A stretch of DNA of 6,124 nucleotides, from the NCBI RefSeq assembly GCF_937890585.1, contig NZ_CALACG010000387.1, positions 1-6,124 of the forward strand. The letters run 5' to 3'. The translations under genes were made by a program, and so were the position numbers. Shown here in pieces: positions 1 to 6,124 of this stretch. This DNA comes from an uncultured Campylobacter sp. Its GTDB lineage: Bacteria > Campylobacterota > Campylobacteria > Campylobacterales > Campylobacteraceae. Position 1 is the stretch's first letter. Each line of letters opens with the position of its first letter. The notes below the pieces were generated by a model, which worked only from the letters and a program-made list of their open reading frames with translations, had not been told where the DNA came from and did not search any database.

Positions 1-27
1 ATTTATGTGCGATTTTTTGCAGAGCTC

Positions 28-65
28 TTGACAAAAATTTTATTTTATGTTATAAGGAATATAAT
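28..65 (+). promoter_or_regulatory. Candidate sigma-70 promoter for the formate dehydrogenase gene
   Basis: A perfect -35 hexamer TTGACA lies at 28-33. After a 17-base spacer comes TATAAG at 51-56, preceded by TG at 48-49 (an extended -10). A second, perfect TATAAT lies at 60-65; Campylobacter promoters often rely on the -10 box with a weak -35, so either could be used. Transcription would start at about 62-75 and leave a short leader before the ATG at 103. The motifs are seen directly; their use is inferred. Confidence 0.55.
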
Positions 66-91
66 AACGCGAAATCGTGAAATATTATTCG

Positions 92-97
92 AAAGGA
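92..97 (+). promoter_or_regulatory. Ribosome binding site that fixes the fdhF start
   Basis: AAAGGA lies five bases upstream of the ATG at 103. This supports the start at 103 over the in-frame ATG at 7, which would add 32 poorly conserved-looking residues and would overlap the promoter motifs. Confidence 0.75.
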
Positions 98-102
98 ATA
101 CT

Positions 103-2343
103 ATGCAAAAGGTAGTTAAAACAACCTGTCCGTATTGCGGAACTGGTTGTGGCATAGATCTTATCGTGGAAAACGGTAGGATTGTTGATGCAAAGCCAAC
201 AGACAACCATCATGTAAATGACGGTGAGTTGTGCTTAAAAGGAATGTTTGGTTGGGAATTTGTAAATTCTCCAAAACGCTTAACCAAACCTATGATGAGA
301 AAATTAAATGGTGAGTTTAATAAACACGGCAAACTTGAAGAGGTAAGTTTTGATGAGGTTTATGAATTCTTAGGAAAGACATTTAAAAACAGTGTCGAGA
401 AATACGGACCAAACTCTATCATGGGCTTTAGTTCTGCTCGTTCAAACAACGAAGACAACTATGTATTTCAAAAATTCTTTCGTGCTTTAGGAAGTAACAA
501 CGTAGATCACTGCGCTCGTCTTTGACACGCTCCAACAGTGGCAGGTCTTGCCAGCACCCTTGGAAACGGAACAATGACAAATGATCTTGTTGAGTTTGCG
601 ACTGATACAGATGTGTTCTTGCTAATAGGCACCAACACAAGTGAGTGCCACCCTATCATCGCTATGCAGATGCAAAGGGGCTTGGAGCGTGGAGCGAAGA
701 TGAGCGTCGTGGATCCAAAACGCACAGATATGGCTAAAAAAGCCGACGTTTACTTACAAATTCCAGTTGGCGCAAATATCAAAACGCTAAATACGATTAT
801 GAACGTCATAATCTCTGAAAATTTACAAGACAACGAATTTATAGAGAAGTACGCTGAGGGCTTTGAGTATCTAAAAGAGGCGGTAAAAGACTTCACGCCT
901 GAGAGATTTGAGCATGAGACTGGTGTGAAAAAAGAGCTCATCATTGAGGCTGCTAGACTTTACGGCAAGGCTGGCACTGCGGCTATTTGCTACACCATGG
1001 GTATCACTCAGTTTACCGACGGCACATCAAACGTATTTTCACTATCAAATTTAGCTGTACTAACAGGAAATTTAGGCAAAAAAGGTGCTGGCGTAAATCC
1101 ACTTCGTGGCCAAAACAACGTCCAAGGCGCATGCGACATGGGAGCACTTCCTAACGTCATCCCAGCAGGCCCAGTAAATAGCGCTTATGCACAAGAGCAA
1201 GCACGCAAAGTTTGGCACTTTGAGCTAAACCCAGTACCAGGCTTCAAGCTCACATATGCACCTGATAAAATGGATAGCGGCGAGCTAAAAGTGCTTTACG
1301 TATACGGCGAAAACCCAGTCATGAGCGACCCTTGGACAGAGCACTTCGTCCACGCTACACATCACCTAGACTGCTTTATCGTACAAGATCTATTCTTCAC
1401 TGAAAGCGCTCAAAAAGCCGATATAGTCCTACCTGCGGCTGGTTGGGGCGAGAAAGATGGTACATTTATCAACACATCTCGCCGCGTTCAGCGCACTAGA
1501 AAGGCAAGCGAGCCAGTAGCTGGTGTCGAGCCTGACTGGAAAGTGGTTTGCAACATCGCAAAAGTAATGGGACTTGAGGGATTTGACTTCCTAAGCGCAG
1601 AAGAGGTTTGGGACGAGCTTAGAAAGCTAATGCCTAAATTCTTTGGCGGTATCAGCTACTACAGACTTGAAAAGCTTGGCGGTATCAGCTGGCCATGCCC
1701 TGATGAAGATCATCCAGGCACACCAGTCCTATACACCGATCATAAATCAATGCTACCAAGCGGTAAATTCCGTCTAGTGCCGGTGCTTTATGCTGATGAT
1801 AAAAACAAACGCTCAGAGGTTGAGGCTGAATTTAGAGCTAGGATGAATATACCAGATGGCTATCCAGTCGGAACTGGCGCGCTAAGCGAAGTGCCAGACG
1901 AGGTCTATCCTTGCTTATTTACAACAGGTAGAAAGGTCTATCACTACCACACAGGTACGATGACAAGAGAGTGCTCACCGCTAGAGTACGGCGCTGGCAT
2001 TGAAGGTCCGCTAATAGAAGTAAGCCCTGATATCGCAAGAGAGAGGGAGCTAGAAGAAGGCTGCTACGCTTTAGTCGAGAACAAACGCGGCAGGATCGCA
2101 GCAAAACTTCGCATAAATGAAGACCTTAGAGAGGGAACGATATTTACGACTTTCCACTACAGCGAGGCCGATGGCAACGAGCTTGCAAACGCGCAAGACC
2201 ACGACCCACTTTCCGGCATCACACCACTTAAGATAACGATAGCAAATATCAAAAAACTAAGCGAAGAAGAGTATATAGCATTTAGAAAAGAAAATGAGAT
2301 GGCTATGCACTCTGAAAAACCATATCTTTCACCTACAAGATAA
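103..2343 (+). CDS. fdhF: Formate dehydrogenase alpha subunit, selenocysteine-containing (FdhF type)
   Basis: This molybdopterin enzyme oxidises formate to CO2. It is read as one 746-residue chain by translating the TGA at 523-525 as selenocysteine (residue 141). The same frame continues on both sides of it with family sequence (NNVDHCARL-Sec-HAPTVAGL), matching the active site of E. coli FdhF around Sec140 and the following His. The N-terminal [4Fe-4S] ligands are C9, C12, C16 and C44, followed by the electron-relay Lys46. R335, in NPLRGQNNVQGACDMG, corresponds to the catalytic Arg. The C-terminal molybdopterin-dinucleotide-binding domain starts near residue 600 (TTGRKVYHYHTGTMTR). There is no twin-arginine signal peptide, so the enzyme should be cytoplasmic, like FDH-H, unlike Tat-exported respiratory FdhA. 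Its length slightly exceeds the 715 residues of E. coli FdhF. The electron partner (hydrogenase or ferredoxin-like subunit) is not in the window. An fdhA name is the alternative; the function is secure. Confidence 0.95.
523..564 (+). promoter_or_regulatory. Selenocysteine codon with bacterial SECIS hairpin
   Basis: The UGA at 523-525 is followed by a hairpin inside the coding sequence. The upper stem TGGCA (539-543) pairs perfectly with TGCCA (549-553) around the loop GGTCT (544-548). A lower stem TCCAA (531-535) pairs with TTGGA (560-564). As I recall the E. coli fdhF element, its apical loop also contains GGUCU, and the GGU sits 22-24 nucleotides from the U of UGA; the spacing here is the same. 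SelB would bind this loop to deliver Sec-tRNA. The gene encoding SelB is not in the window. Confidence 0.92.
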
Positions 2344-2347
2344 TAAA

Positions 2348-2378
2348 TTTAAGGGCAGAAATGCCCTTAAAATTTTTT
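2348..2378 (+). terminator. Intrinsic terminator after fdhF
   Basis: TTTAAGGGCA (2348-2357) pairs over 10 bp with TGCCCTTAAA (2362-2371) around a GAAA tetraloop, followed by six T (2373-2378). It begins five bases after the stop codon. It should end fdhF transcription and isolate the downstream adhesin fragment from that promoter. Confidence 0.9.
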
Positions 2379-2400
2379 AAGTGTCTTTTTTGTCTATATT

Positions 2401-2562
2401 TTTTATAAAGATAAAGTAGATGAGAATGATGTCTATATCAATGTAGAGCTAAAAACTGCAGATGGTAATGATAACATCATCACTGAAAAAGAGCTTCATG
2501 ATGGTAAAGATGGTGAGAAGATAGTAGGTGAGCTAATAGTAGGTAAAGATATCGTAGTAGAT
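2401..2562 (+). pseudogene. In-frame upstream remnant of the adhesin gene, with no start codon
   Basis: The frame of the downstream RTX gene stays open here and encodes 54 residues of the same Asp/Gly/Lys-rich, Ig-like-repeat style (for example DKVDENDVYINVELKTADG and KDGEKIVGELIVGKD). The frame is closed by a TAA at 2368-2370 inside the fdhF terminator. There is no ATG, GTG or TTG in this frame between that stop and the ATG at 2563, and no Shine-Dalgarno sequence. Adhesin-like coding seems to begin abruptly near 2400. I read this as the broken 5' edge of a much longer gene, by deletion or recombination, or as an assembly join at a repeat. Confidence 0.75.
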
Positions 2563-5295
2563 ATGGCTAACGATACGATAGCTATTAGTGTAGGTGGTAA
2601 AAAGATTGGTGATGCTAAGATTACTGAGGATCTTGGTAATGGCAAGTATAAGTATGAGCTAGATGTAAGAACTGAAGACTTTACAGATGGTAAAGCTAAT
2701 AAGACAGGTAAGATAGAGGCTACTTATGATGCTAAAGATAAACAAAATAACCACAAAGATATCACTGCTGAGAATGAGTATGTAGTTAAATTTGACCATA
2801 TAACCATAGACGCAAAAGTAAGTCTAAATGTATCTGAAGAGGGGCTTCCTGGTGGTATTAAAGATAGTAAAGGTACAAAAGACACTACGGATTCTGTAGA
2901 GGACAGCAAGCCTATAAATGTAACTAGTACAACAAACGTAGCTTTTGAGTTTGATGTTAAAGATGGTACAGATAGTCATCTAACTTCTGGCGGCGAAAAA
3001 GTGATATGGAAGAGCGTTCCTGCTGTCGGTGGGGGTACAAATATTGCTACTCTTGTCGGTATTAAAGAGACTAGCGGCGAGACTGTGCTCAAAGTTACAT
3101 TAGATAAAGCAACAGGTGCTACTAAAGTTGTCTTAGAAAAACCAGTAGATCACGATCCTGCTGGCAATGGCGAAGATGTAGTTACAGCTAACCTACCTAT
3201 AAAAGTAACAAATGATCATGGTGCGACAGCTAAGTCTACTATAGAGATAAATATCCAAGATGACTCGCCTTACATTGCTAGTGATAGCACTGAAAATGTT
3301 CTTGTTGGATTTGAACAGCCTAGAAGCAACGTCACACTTGTTCTTGACTTCTCGCGTAGTATGTTCTTTAAGAGCCAGACTCAAGCAGTAGATGCAAATG
3401 GTAAAAAGTTATACGAGCAAAAATTTGAAAATGGCAAGTGGGTTGACGATCTGGATAGACCAGTATTGGTAGAAAAAACTCGTTTAGAGATAGCTCATGA
3501 AGGTGTGATGAACTTACTTAATCAGTACTCATTAAAAGGTGATGAAAATGTTAAAGTTTGCATGGTTGCATTTGCAGGTGAGGCTCAAGAGCTTAGATCT
3601 ACCAGCGGTAAAACATGGATGAGTATCTCTGAAGCTAAAGCGCTTGTAGACAAATATTTTGGTGGTGATAGTATAAAATATGATAACTACATATGGACTA
3701 AAGATGCCAATGGTGAATATAGAACTCATGGTAACTACTATAAAAATAGTAGTATTGTACTGGATAATGATGGTAATTTTATATTAAAAGTTAGGTATCA
3801 GGGAGAGTATAACATTTCAGCCTCTGTTAACTTGCCTATAGATGATATGAAAGATGGCACAAACTATGATGCAGCCTTGGCACAAGCAAAAGATACTTTC
3901 GGTAAATCTGGTAAGATAGCTGGTGCGGATGTAGAAAATAGACTCCACTTTGTTTCTGACGGCGAACCAACTATGTCTGACTCTAGGGTGGGTGGTGCCC
4001 CTGGTAGCCTTGAAAATAGAGCTAGTATCGTATATAAAAATAAAACTTGGGTGTATGACGGTGATAAATATGCATATAAAGCTAATGGAGAGGGTGACTG
4101 CATCACAACAGAATCAACTGGTAGTAAGTTTTATTTATACAATAAAGGTGGTCACTATAAGGGCGATATAACTGATCGTGTCAAAACCAACCACGGTATA
4201 GATGACGATGAGAAGGCAGCATGGGAAAATTGGCTGATTAACAATAAAGTAATAGCCGAATCATTTGCACTTGGCAAAGATGCAAAACTGGATAAACTTG
4301 ATCCGATCTCATATGACGGCGTAGAAAGAAAAGATATAGATGCTAAAGATTTTGCAGAGCTAGCACTTCCTACTAAGAGCTTTAAAGGCAATATCATGGA
4401 TACTCTAAGACCTGCTGAAAATCCTGGTGGTTCAACATCTATGGAGTATGGTGCAGATATCAATGGAGTTGTAACTATCACTTTAGATACTGCTGCTGGT
4501 GTAAAAACATATACTTATGATGCAAGTAAGGGTAGCTATACAATAAGTGGCGAGAGCGGTTCTCATGATGGCTCAGAATTTACAGCTACGTTAGTTTCAA
4601 ATAGCAAGATCACTATAGATATGGCTACTGGTACATACGAGTATAGACCAGAAGCAAGTCTGGCAAAAGCTGGCCATGCAGAAAACATAGATATCAAATA
4701 TAGCGTAACAGACGCAGATGGCGATAGTGTAAGTGCTACAACTACCATCAAGACAGATGGTATCGCAGGATTTGATCATATCAAATATGGCACTATGAAT
4801 GGCGATACACTCAATGGTACATCTGAAAATGACGCTATATTGGGTGGTAGAGGTAATGACTACATAGACGGCAAAGGTGGCCGTGACGCTCTATTGGGCG
4901 GCGAAGGCGATGATACTATCGTTTTCCATAAGGACGCAAGAGTGATGGACGGCGGAAATGGATATGATACGCTTGTTGTTAAAGATAGTATTGACTTTAG
5001 CAATGTAAATGGTCTTGATGGCAAGATTAGCAGCTTTGAAAGGATCGATCTAGGCAAAGGCGGCGGTAATGCTGTAGATATGACTATCAGAGCTGATGAT
5101 GTATTAGATATCACTGACAACAAAAACACTATTCTAAAAATAGACGGTGACAATCGCGATACTGTTAAAGGTGGAAACTGGAAAGCTACACACGATGTTA
5201 AAGCCGATAGCGGTTATACAGCATATGAAGGAACTACTGAAAGTGGCCAAACTATATATATCCAGATCAACAATGAGATCAAAACTGATTTCTAA
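2563..5295 (+). CDS. 5'-truncated RTX adhesin-like protein with VWA domain, type I secretion target
   Basis: Counted from the first ATG this is 910 residues, but that ATG lacks a ribosome binding site and coding clearly extends upstream, so it is the C-terminal part of a larger protein. In order: the end of an Ig-like repeat (1-85); a T1SS-143-like repeat (about 86-236, ending in the typical DDSP); a von Willebrand A domain (about 254-583) with a complete metal site D262-x-S264-x-S266, T433 and D466; a VCBS-like domain (about 629-745, containing VTDADGDS); RTX Ca-binding nonapeptides (752-805); and a C-terminal domain (806-910, with ISSFERIDLGKGG and ADDVLDITDN) of the type found in type I secretion targets. 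Relatives are exported by an ABC/membrane-fusion/TolC system and act in adhesion or biofilm formation. No such exporter is in the window, and the N-terminal part of the protein is missing. No promoter is evident. It may be non-functional, a silent recombination donor, or a misassembled end. The family assignment is firm; function in this strain is doubtful. Confidence 0.85.
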   Translation: MANDTIAISVGGKKIGDAKITEDLGNGKYKYELDVRTEDFTDGKANKTGKIEATYDAKDKQNNHKDITAENEYVVKFDHITIDAKVSLNVSEEGLPGGIKDSKGTKDTTDSVEDSKPINVTSTTNVAFEFDVKDGTDSHLTSGGEKVIWKSVPAVGGGTNIATLVGIKETSGETVLKVTLDKATGATKVVLEKPVDHDPAGNGEDVVTANLPIKVTNDHGATAKSTIEINIQDDSPYIASDSTENVLVGFEQPRSNVTLVLDFSRSMFFKSQTQAVDANGKKLYEQKFENGKWVDDLDRPVLVEKTRLEIAHEGVMNLLNQYSLKGDENVKVCMVAFAGEAQELRSTSGKTWMSISEAKALVDKYFGGDSIKYDNYIWTKDANGEYRTHGNYYKNSSIVLDNDGNFILKVRYQGEYNISASVNLPIDDMKDGTNYDAALAQAKDTFGKSGKIAGADVENRLHFVSDGEPTMSDSRVGGAPGSLENRASIVYKNKTWVYDGDKYAYKANGEGDCITTESTGSKFYLYNKGGHYKGDITDRVKTNHGIDDDEKAAWENWLINNKVIAESFALGKDAKLDKLDPISYDGVERKDIDAKDFAELALPTKSFKGNIMDTLRPAENPGGSTSMEYGADINGVVTITLDTAAGVKTYTYDASKGSYTISGESGSHDGSEFTATLVSNSKITIDMATGTYEYRPEASLAKAGHAENIDIKYSVTDADGDSVSATTTIKTDGIAGFDHIKYGTMNGDTLNGTSENDAILGGRGNDYIDGKGGRDALLGGEGDDTIVFHKDARVMDGGNGYDTLVVKDSIDFSNVNGLDGKISSFERIDLGKGGGNAVDMTIRADDVLDITDNKNTILKIDGDNRDTVKGGNWKATHDVKADSGYTAYEGTTESGQTIYIQINNEIKTDF
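4816..4977 (+). repeat. RTX calcium-binding nonapeptide repeats (six units)
   Basis: Six consecutive 27-base units stay exactly in register: GTSENDAIL, GGRGNDYID, GKGGRDALL, GGEGDDTIV, a degenerate FHKDARVMD, and GGNGYDTLV. Consensus GGxGxDxxx repeats bind Ca2+ and fold into a beta-roll outside the cell after type I secretion. The block is short compared with classical RTX toxins, as is usual for adhesins that carry RTX only near the C terminus. Confidence 0.92.
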
Positions 5296-5319
5296 AATTT
5301 AAAGAGCTTTAGGCTTTTT

Positions 5320-5349
5320 GGACACCTGGCTTAGGCTGGGTGCCTTTTT
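5320..5349 (+). terminator. Intrinsic terminator after the RTX gene
   Basis: An imperfect stem from GACACCTGGC (5321-5330) and GCTGGGTGCC (5335-5344) closes a TTAG loop, with two G-T wobbles and one mismatch. It is followed by TTTTT (5345-5349). It begins 25 bases after the stop codon, so the 3' end of the adhesin gene looks intact although its 5' end is not. Confidence 0.8.
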
Positions 5350-5371
5350 AAATTTAAAACATAGCTTGTCT

Positions 5372-5861
5372 TTATACTAAGTAAAAAATCATTTTTGTAC
5401 CAAATAGTTTTGGGTCTGGAGTGATAAATTTGATCTCGTTTTGCTCTAAAATTTTACACTCCCTATCGTAGATGAGGCGTAAATTCTTTTTATTCGTCAC
5501 TTCGCTGCTTTTGCCGCTAACTACGACTTTGCCTTTTTTTAAGCCAATGATATCATCGCAAAACCACAAGGCGTGGTTTGGATCATGTGTGCAGACAGAA
5601 CGGCTGGGTCTTTTGAAATTTTTTGTAAATTTACCAAAATAAAATTTAATTTTTAAAGTTTAGCTCGCTGGTTGACTCATCTAGTATGATAGTGCTGTAC
5701 TCTTGCGCTAGCGCCCTTGCTATGAAGACCAGCTGTCTCTAGCCACCGTTTAAATTTGTGATATCCTTATCTAAAAGATTTGCTCTTGATATATTTGCCA
5801 TATTTTTCCTTTCAAGTGCTGTTTTATGGTATTTTAAAAACCCTAATAAACAAAAAGAATC
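5372..5861 (-). pseudogene. Decayed iron/siderophore-type ABC transporter ATP-binding protein
   Basis: Read on the minus strand, the C-terminal half of an ABC ATPase of the FecE/FhuC class is recognisable. Seen are a helix ending in DKDITNLNGG, where the signature LSGGE is broken by TAG at 5741-5739 (the Glu codon is now a stop); RQLVFIARALAQEYS; Walker B TIILDES (Pro to Ser in LDEPTS); two further stops, TAA at 5648-5646 and 5633-5631; a frameshift between about 5631 and 5590; then the switch-His region CTHDPNHALWFCDDI and an open tail of about 65 codons to the TAA at 5374-5372. Upstream, the frame closes at a TAG (5864-5862) and there is no Walker A motif, so the N-terminal half is lost. 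An intact relative would power ferric-siderophore or heme-type uptake with a permease and a binding protein, none of which is in the window. Three stops, one frameshift and a 5' truncation make function very unlikely. Confidence 0.88.
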
Positions 5862-5945
5862 CTAAGACCCCTAATTGCTTAAAAAACACTATAACACAAA
5901 TGAATAGAATTAAAAAAAAGGATTAATACTTAAGGAAAGTTTAAA
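5862..5945. other. AT-rich non-coding spacer
   Basis: No coding frame of interest was seen. On the minus strand, a run of eight T (plus-strand A run 5912-5919) lies 26 bases beyond the tRNA-derived CCA end and could be a remnant terminator of the original tRNA gene, but I see no convincing stem. TATAGT on the minus strand (5893-5888) resembles a -10 box facing the ABC pseudogene, but has no -35. Confidence 0.4.
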
Positions 5946-5973
5946 TGGTGGTTAGAGGCAGAATCGAACTGCC
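5946..5973 (-). other. Isolated tRNA 3' end (probable attachment-site scar)
   Basis: The minus strand reads T stem GGCAG, loop TTCGATT (7 bases), T stem CTGCC, acceptor strand TCTAACC, discriminator A, then CCA. This is a textbook tRNA 3' end of 28 bases. The required partner GGTTAGA and the D and anticodon arms are absent from the sequence on the 5' side (plus 5974-6124), so it is not a complete gene. Such fragments arise when a tyrosine-recombinase element inserts into a tRNA 3' end: the whole tRNA stays at one border and the duplicated 3' piece marks the other. The geometry places the element to the right of this point. I cannot assign the amino acid identity. Confidence 0.82.
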
Positions 5974-6072
5974 TAGTATTTCTTAAGATTTATTTTGATG
6001 TATAAAGCCATAAAATACGATGTTATAAATTTTTATACGGGTTTATTGAAATTGCTAGAAACGTCTAAATAG

Positions 6073-6092
6073 ATGGCACCCAATATGGCACC
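6073..6092 (+). repeat. ATGGCACC direct repeat pair, possible integrase arm sites
   Basis: Two identical octamers ATGGCACC at 6073-6080 and 6085-6092, 12 bases apart start to start, lie about 100 bp from the tRNA-derived core. Tyrosine recombinases bind short direct 'arm' repeats at this kind of distance from the core site. The repeats are seen; the role is inferred. Confidence 0.45.
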
Positions 6093-6124
6093 TATTTTGA
6101 GCACTAGAGATTTGATGAAATTAC
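6073..6124 (+). CDS. Possible start of an ORF running off the window (integrase candidate by position only)
   Basis: From the ATG at 6073, just after an in-frame TAG, 17 codons stay open to the window end (MAPNMAPILSTRDLMKL). A second start is possible at 6085. There is no good ribosome binding site. Its position beside a tRNA scar would suit an integrase gene, but the peptide is too short to recognise and may be chance. Confidence 0.2.
   Translation, partial: MAPNMAPILSTRDLMKL

Larger units (their letters stand above)
5974..6124. other. Presumed mobile-element end next to the att scar
   Basis: AT-rich sequence without a complete gene. By the att geometry it should belong to an integrated element that continues beyond the window. 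It contains the GGCACC direct repeats and a possible ORF start listed separately. I see nothing else supportable in it. Confidence 0.45.

Noticed and set aside
5..20. Sigma-54 (-24/-12) promoter suggested by TGTGC...TTGCA
   Set aside because: The essential GG of the -24 element is missing; only the TTGC part fits.
7..102. N-terminal extension of the formate dehydrogenase from the ATG at 7
   Set aside because: There is no ribosome binding site at 7, the 32 extra residues do not look like the family or a Tat signal, and the stretch contains promoter motifs. The ATG at 103 has AAAGGA upstream, and its protein begins like FdhF.
2381..2419. GTG start at 2381 with slippage on T runs rescuing the adhesin gene
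   Set aside because: It is in another frame, closes after 12 codons, has no ribosome binding site, and the T tracts are only six bases long.
5372..5569. A free-standing small protein of 65 residues on the minus strand
   Set aside because: Its sequence is the C-terminal tail of the decayed ABC ATPase; the apparent start is a TTG inside the switch-His region.
5739..5801. Minus-strand 20-codon ORF with a good Shine-Dalgarno sequence (GAAAGGA, 5813-5807) starting at 5801
   Set aside because: The residues continue in frame with ABC ATPase-like sequence upstream of the ATG, and the ORF ends at the stop inside the signature motif. The site is more likely a coincidence within the pseudogene.
5957..5973. 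GGCAG...CTGCC hairpin as a transcription terminator
   Set aside because: The loop is a conserved T loop (TTCGATT) and the flank is a complete acceptor strand with CCA, which fits a tRNA 3' end far better.

Overview
The window looks like low-GC Campylobacter (Campylobacterota) DNA, most like the oral or enteric C. concisus group. I infer this from AT-rich codon use, a selenocysteine formate dehydrogenase, and a large type I-secreted RTX protein. The genus is a judgement from sequence style, not from a database match.

Layout. (1) Positions 1-102 hold a promoter and ribosome binding site. (2) Positions 103-2343 (+) encode one formate dehydrogenase alpha subunit (FdhF type). Its in-frame TGA at 523-525 is a selenocysteine codon followed by a clear bacterial SECIS hairpin, so a standard gene caller would break it into two ORFs. 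An intrinsic terminator follows at 2348-2378. (3) Positions 2401-5295 (+) are the 3' portion of a giant Ca-binding, type I-secreted adhesin-like gene. It carries an Ig-like repeat, a T1SS-143-like repeat, a von Willebrand A domain with inserts, a VCBS-like domain, RTX nonapeptides and a C-terminal secretion domain. The reading frame is open and adhesin-like for 54 codons upstream of the first ATG, with no usable start, so its 5' end is missing. A terminator follows at 5320-5349. (4) Positions 5372-5861 (-) are a decayed, 5'-truncated siderophore-type ABC transporter ATPase. (5) Positions 5946-5973 (-) are an isolated tRNA 3' end (T arm, acceptor strand, CCA) with no tRNA body, as left when an element integrates into a tRNA gene. 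About 100 bp further right are two ATGGCACC direct repeats and the beginning of an ORF that leaves the window.

How the parts relate. The formate dehydrogenase is the only gene here that looks complete and expressible. It would oxidise formate in the cytoplasm and pass electrons to a partner such as a hydrogenase, which is not in the window. The rest is remnants: a headless adhesin, a dead transporter ATPase and an attachment-site scar. This suggests a rearrangement-prone, island-flanking region rather than a co-operating operon. I did not find a convincing new multi-gene system. The points most worth pursuing are the headless VWA/RTX gene and the integration scar.
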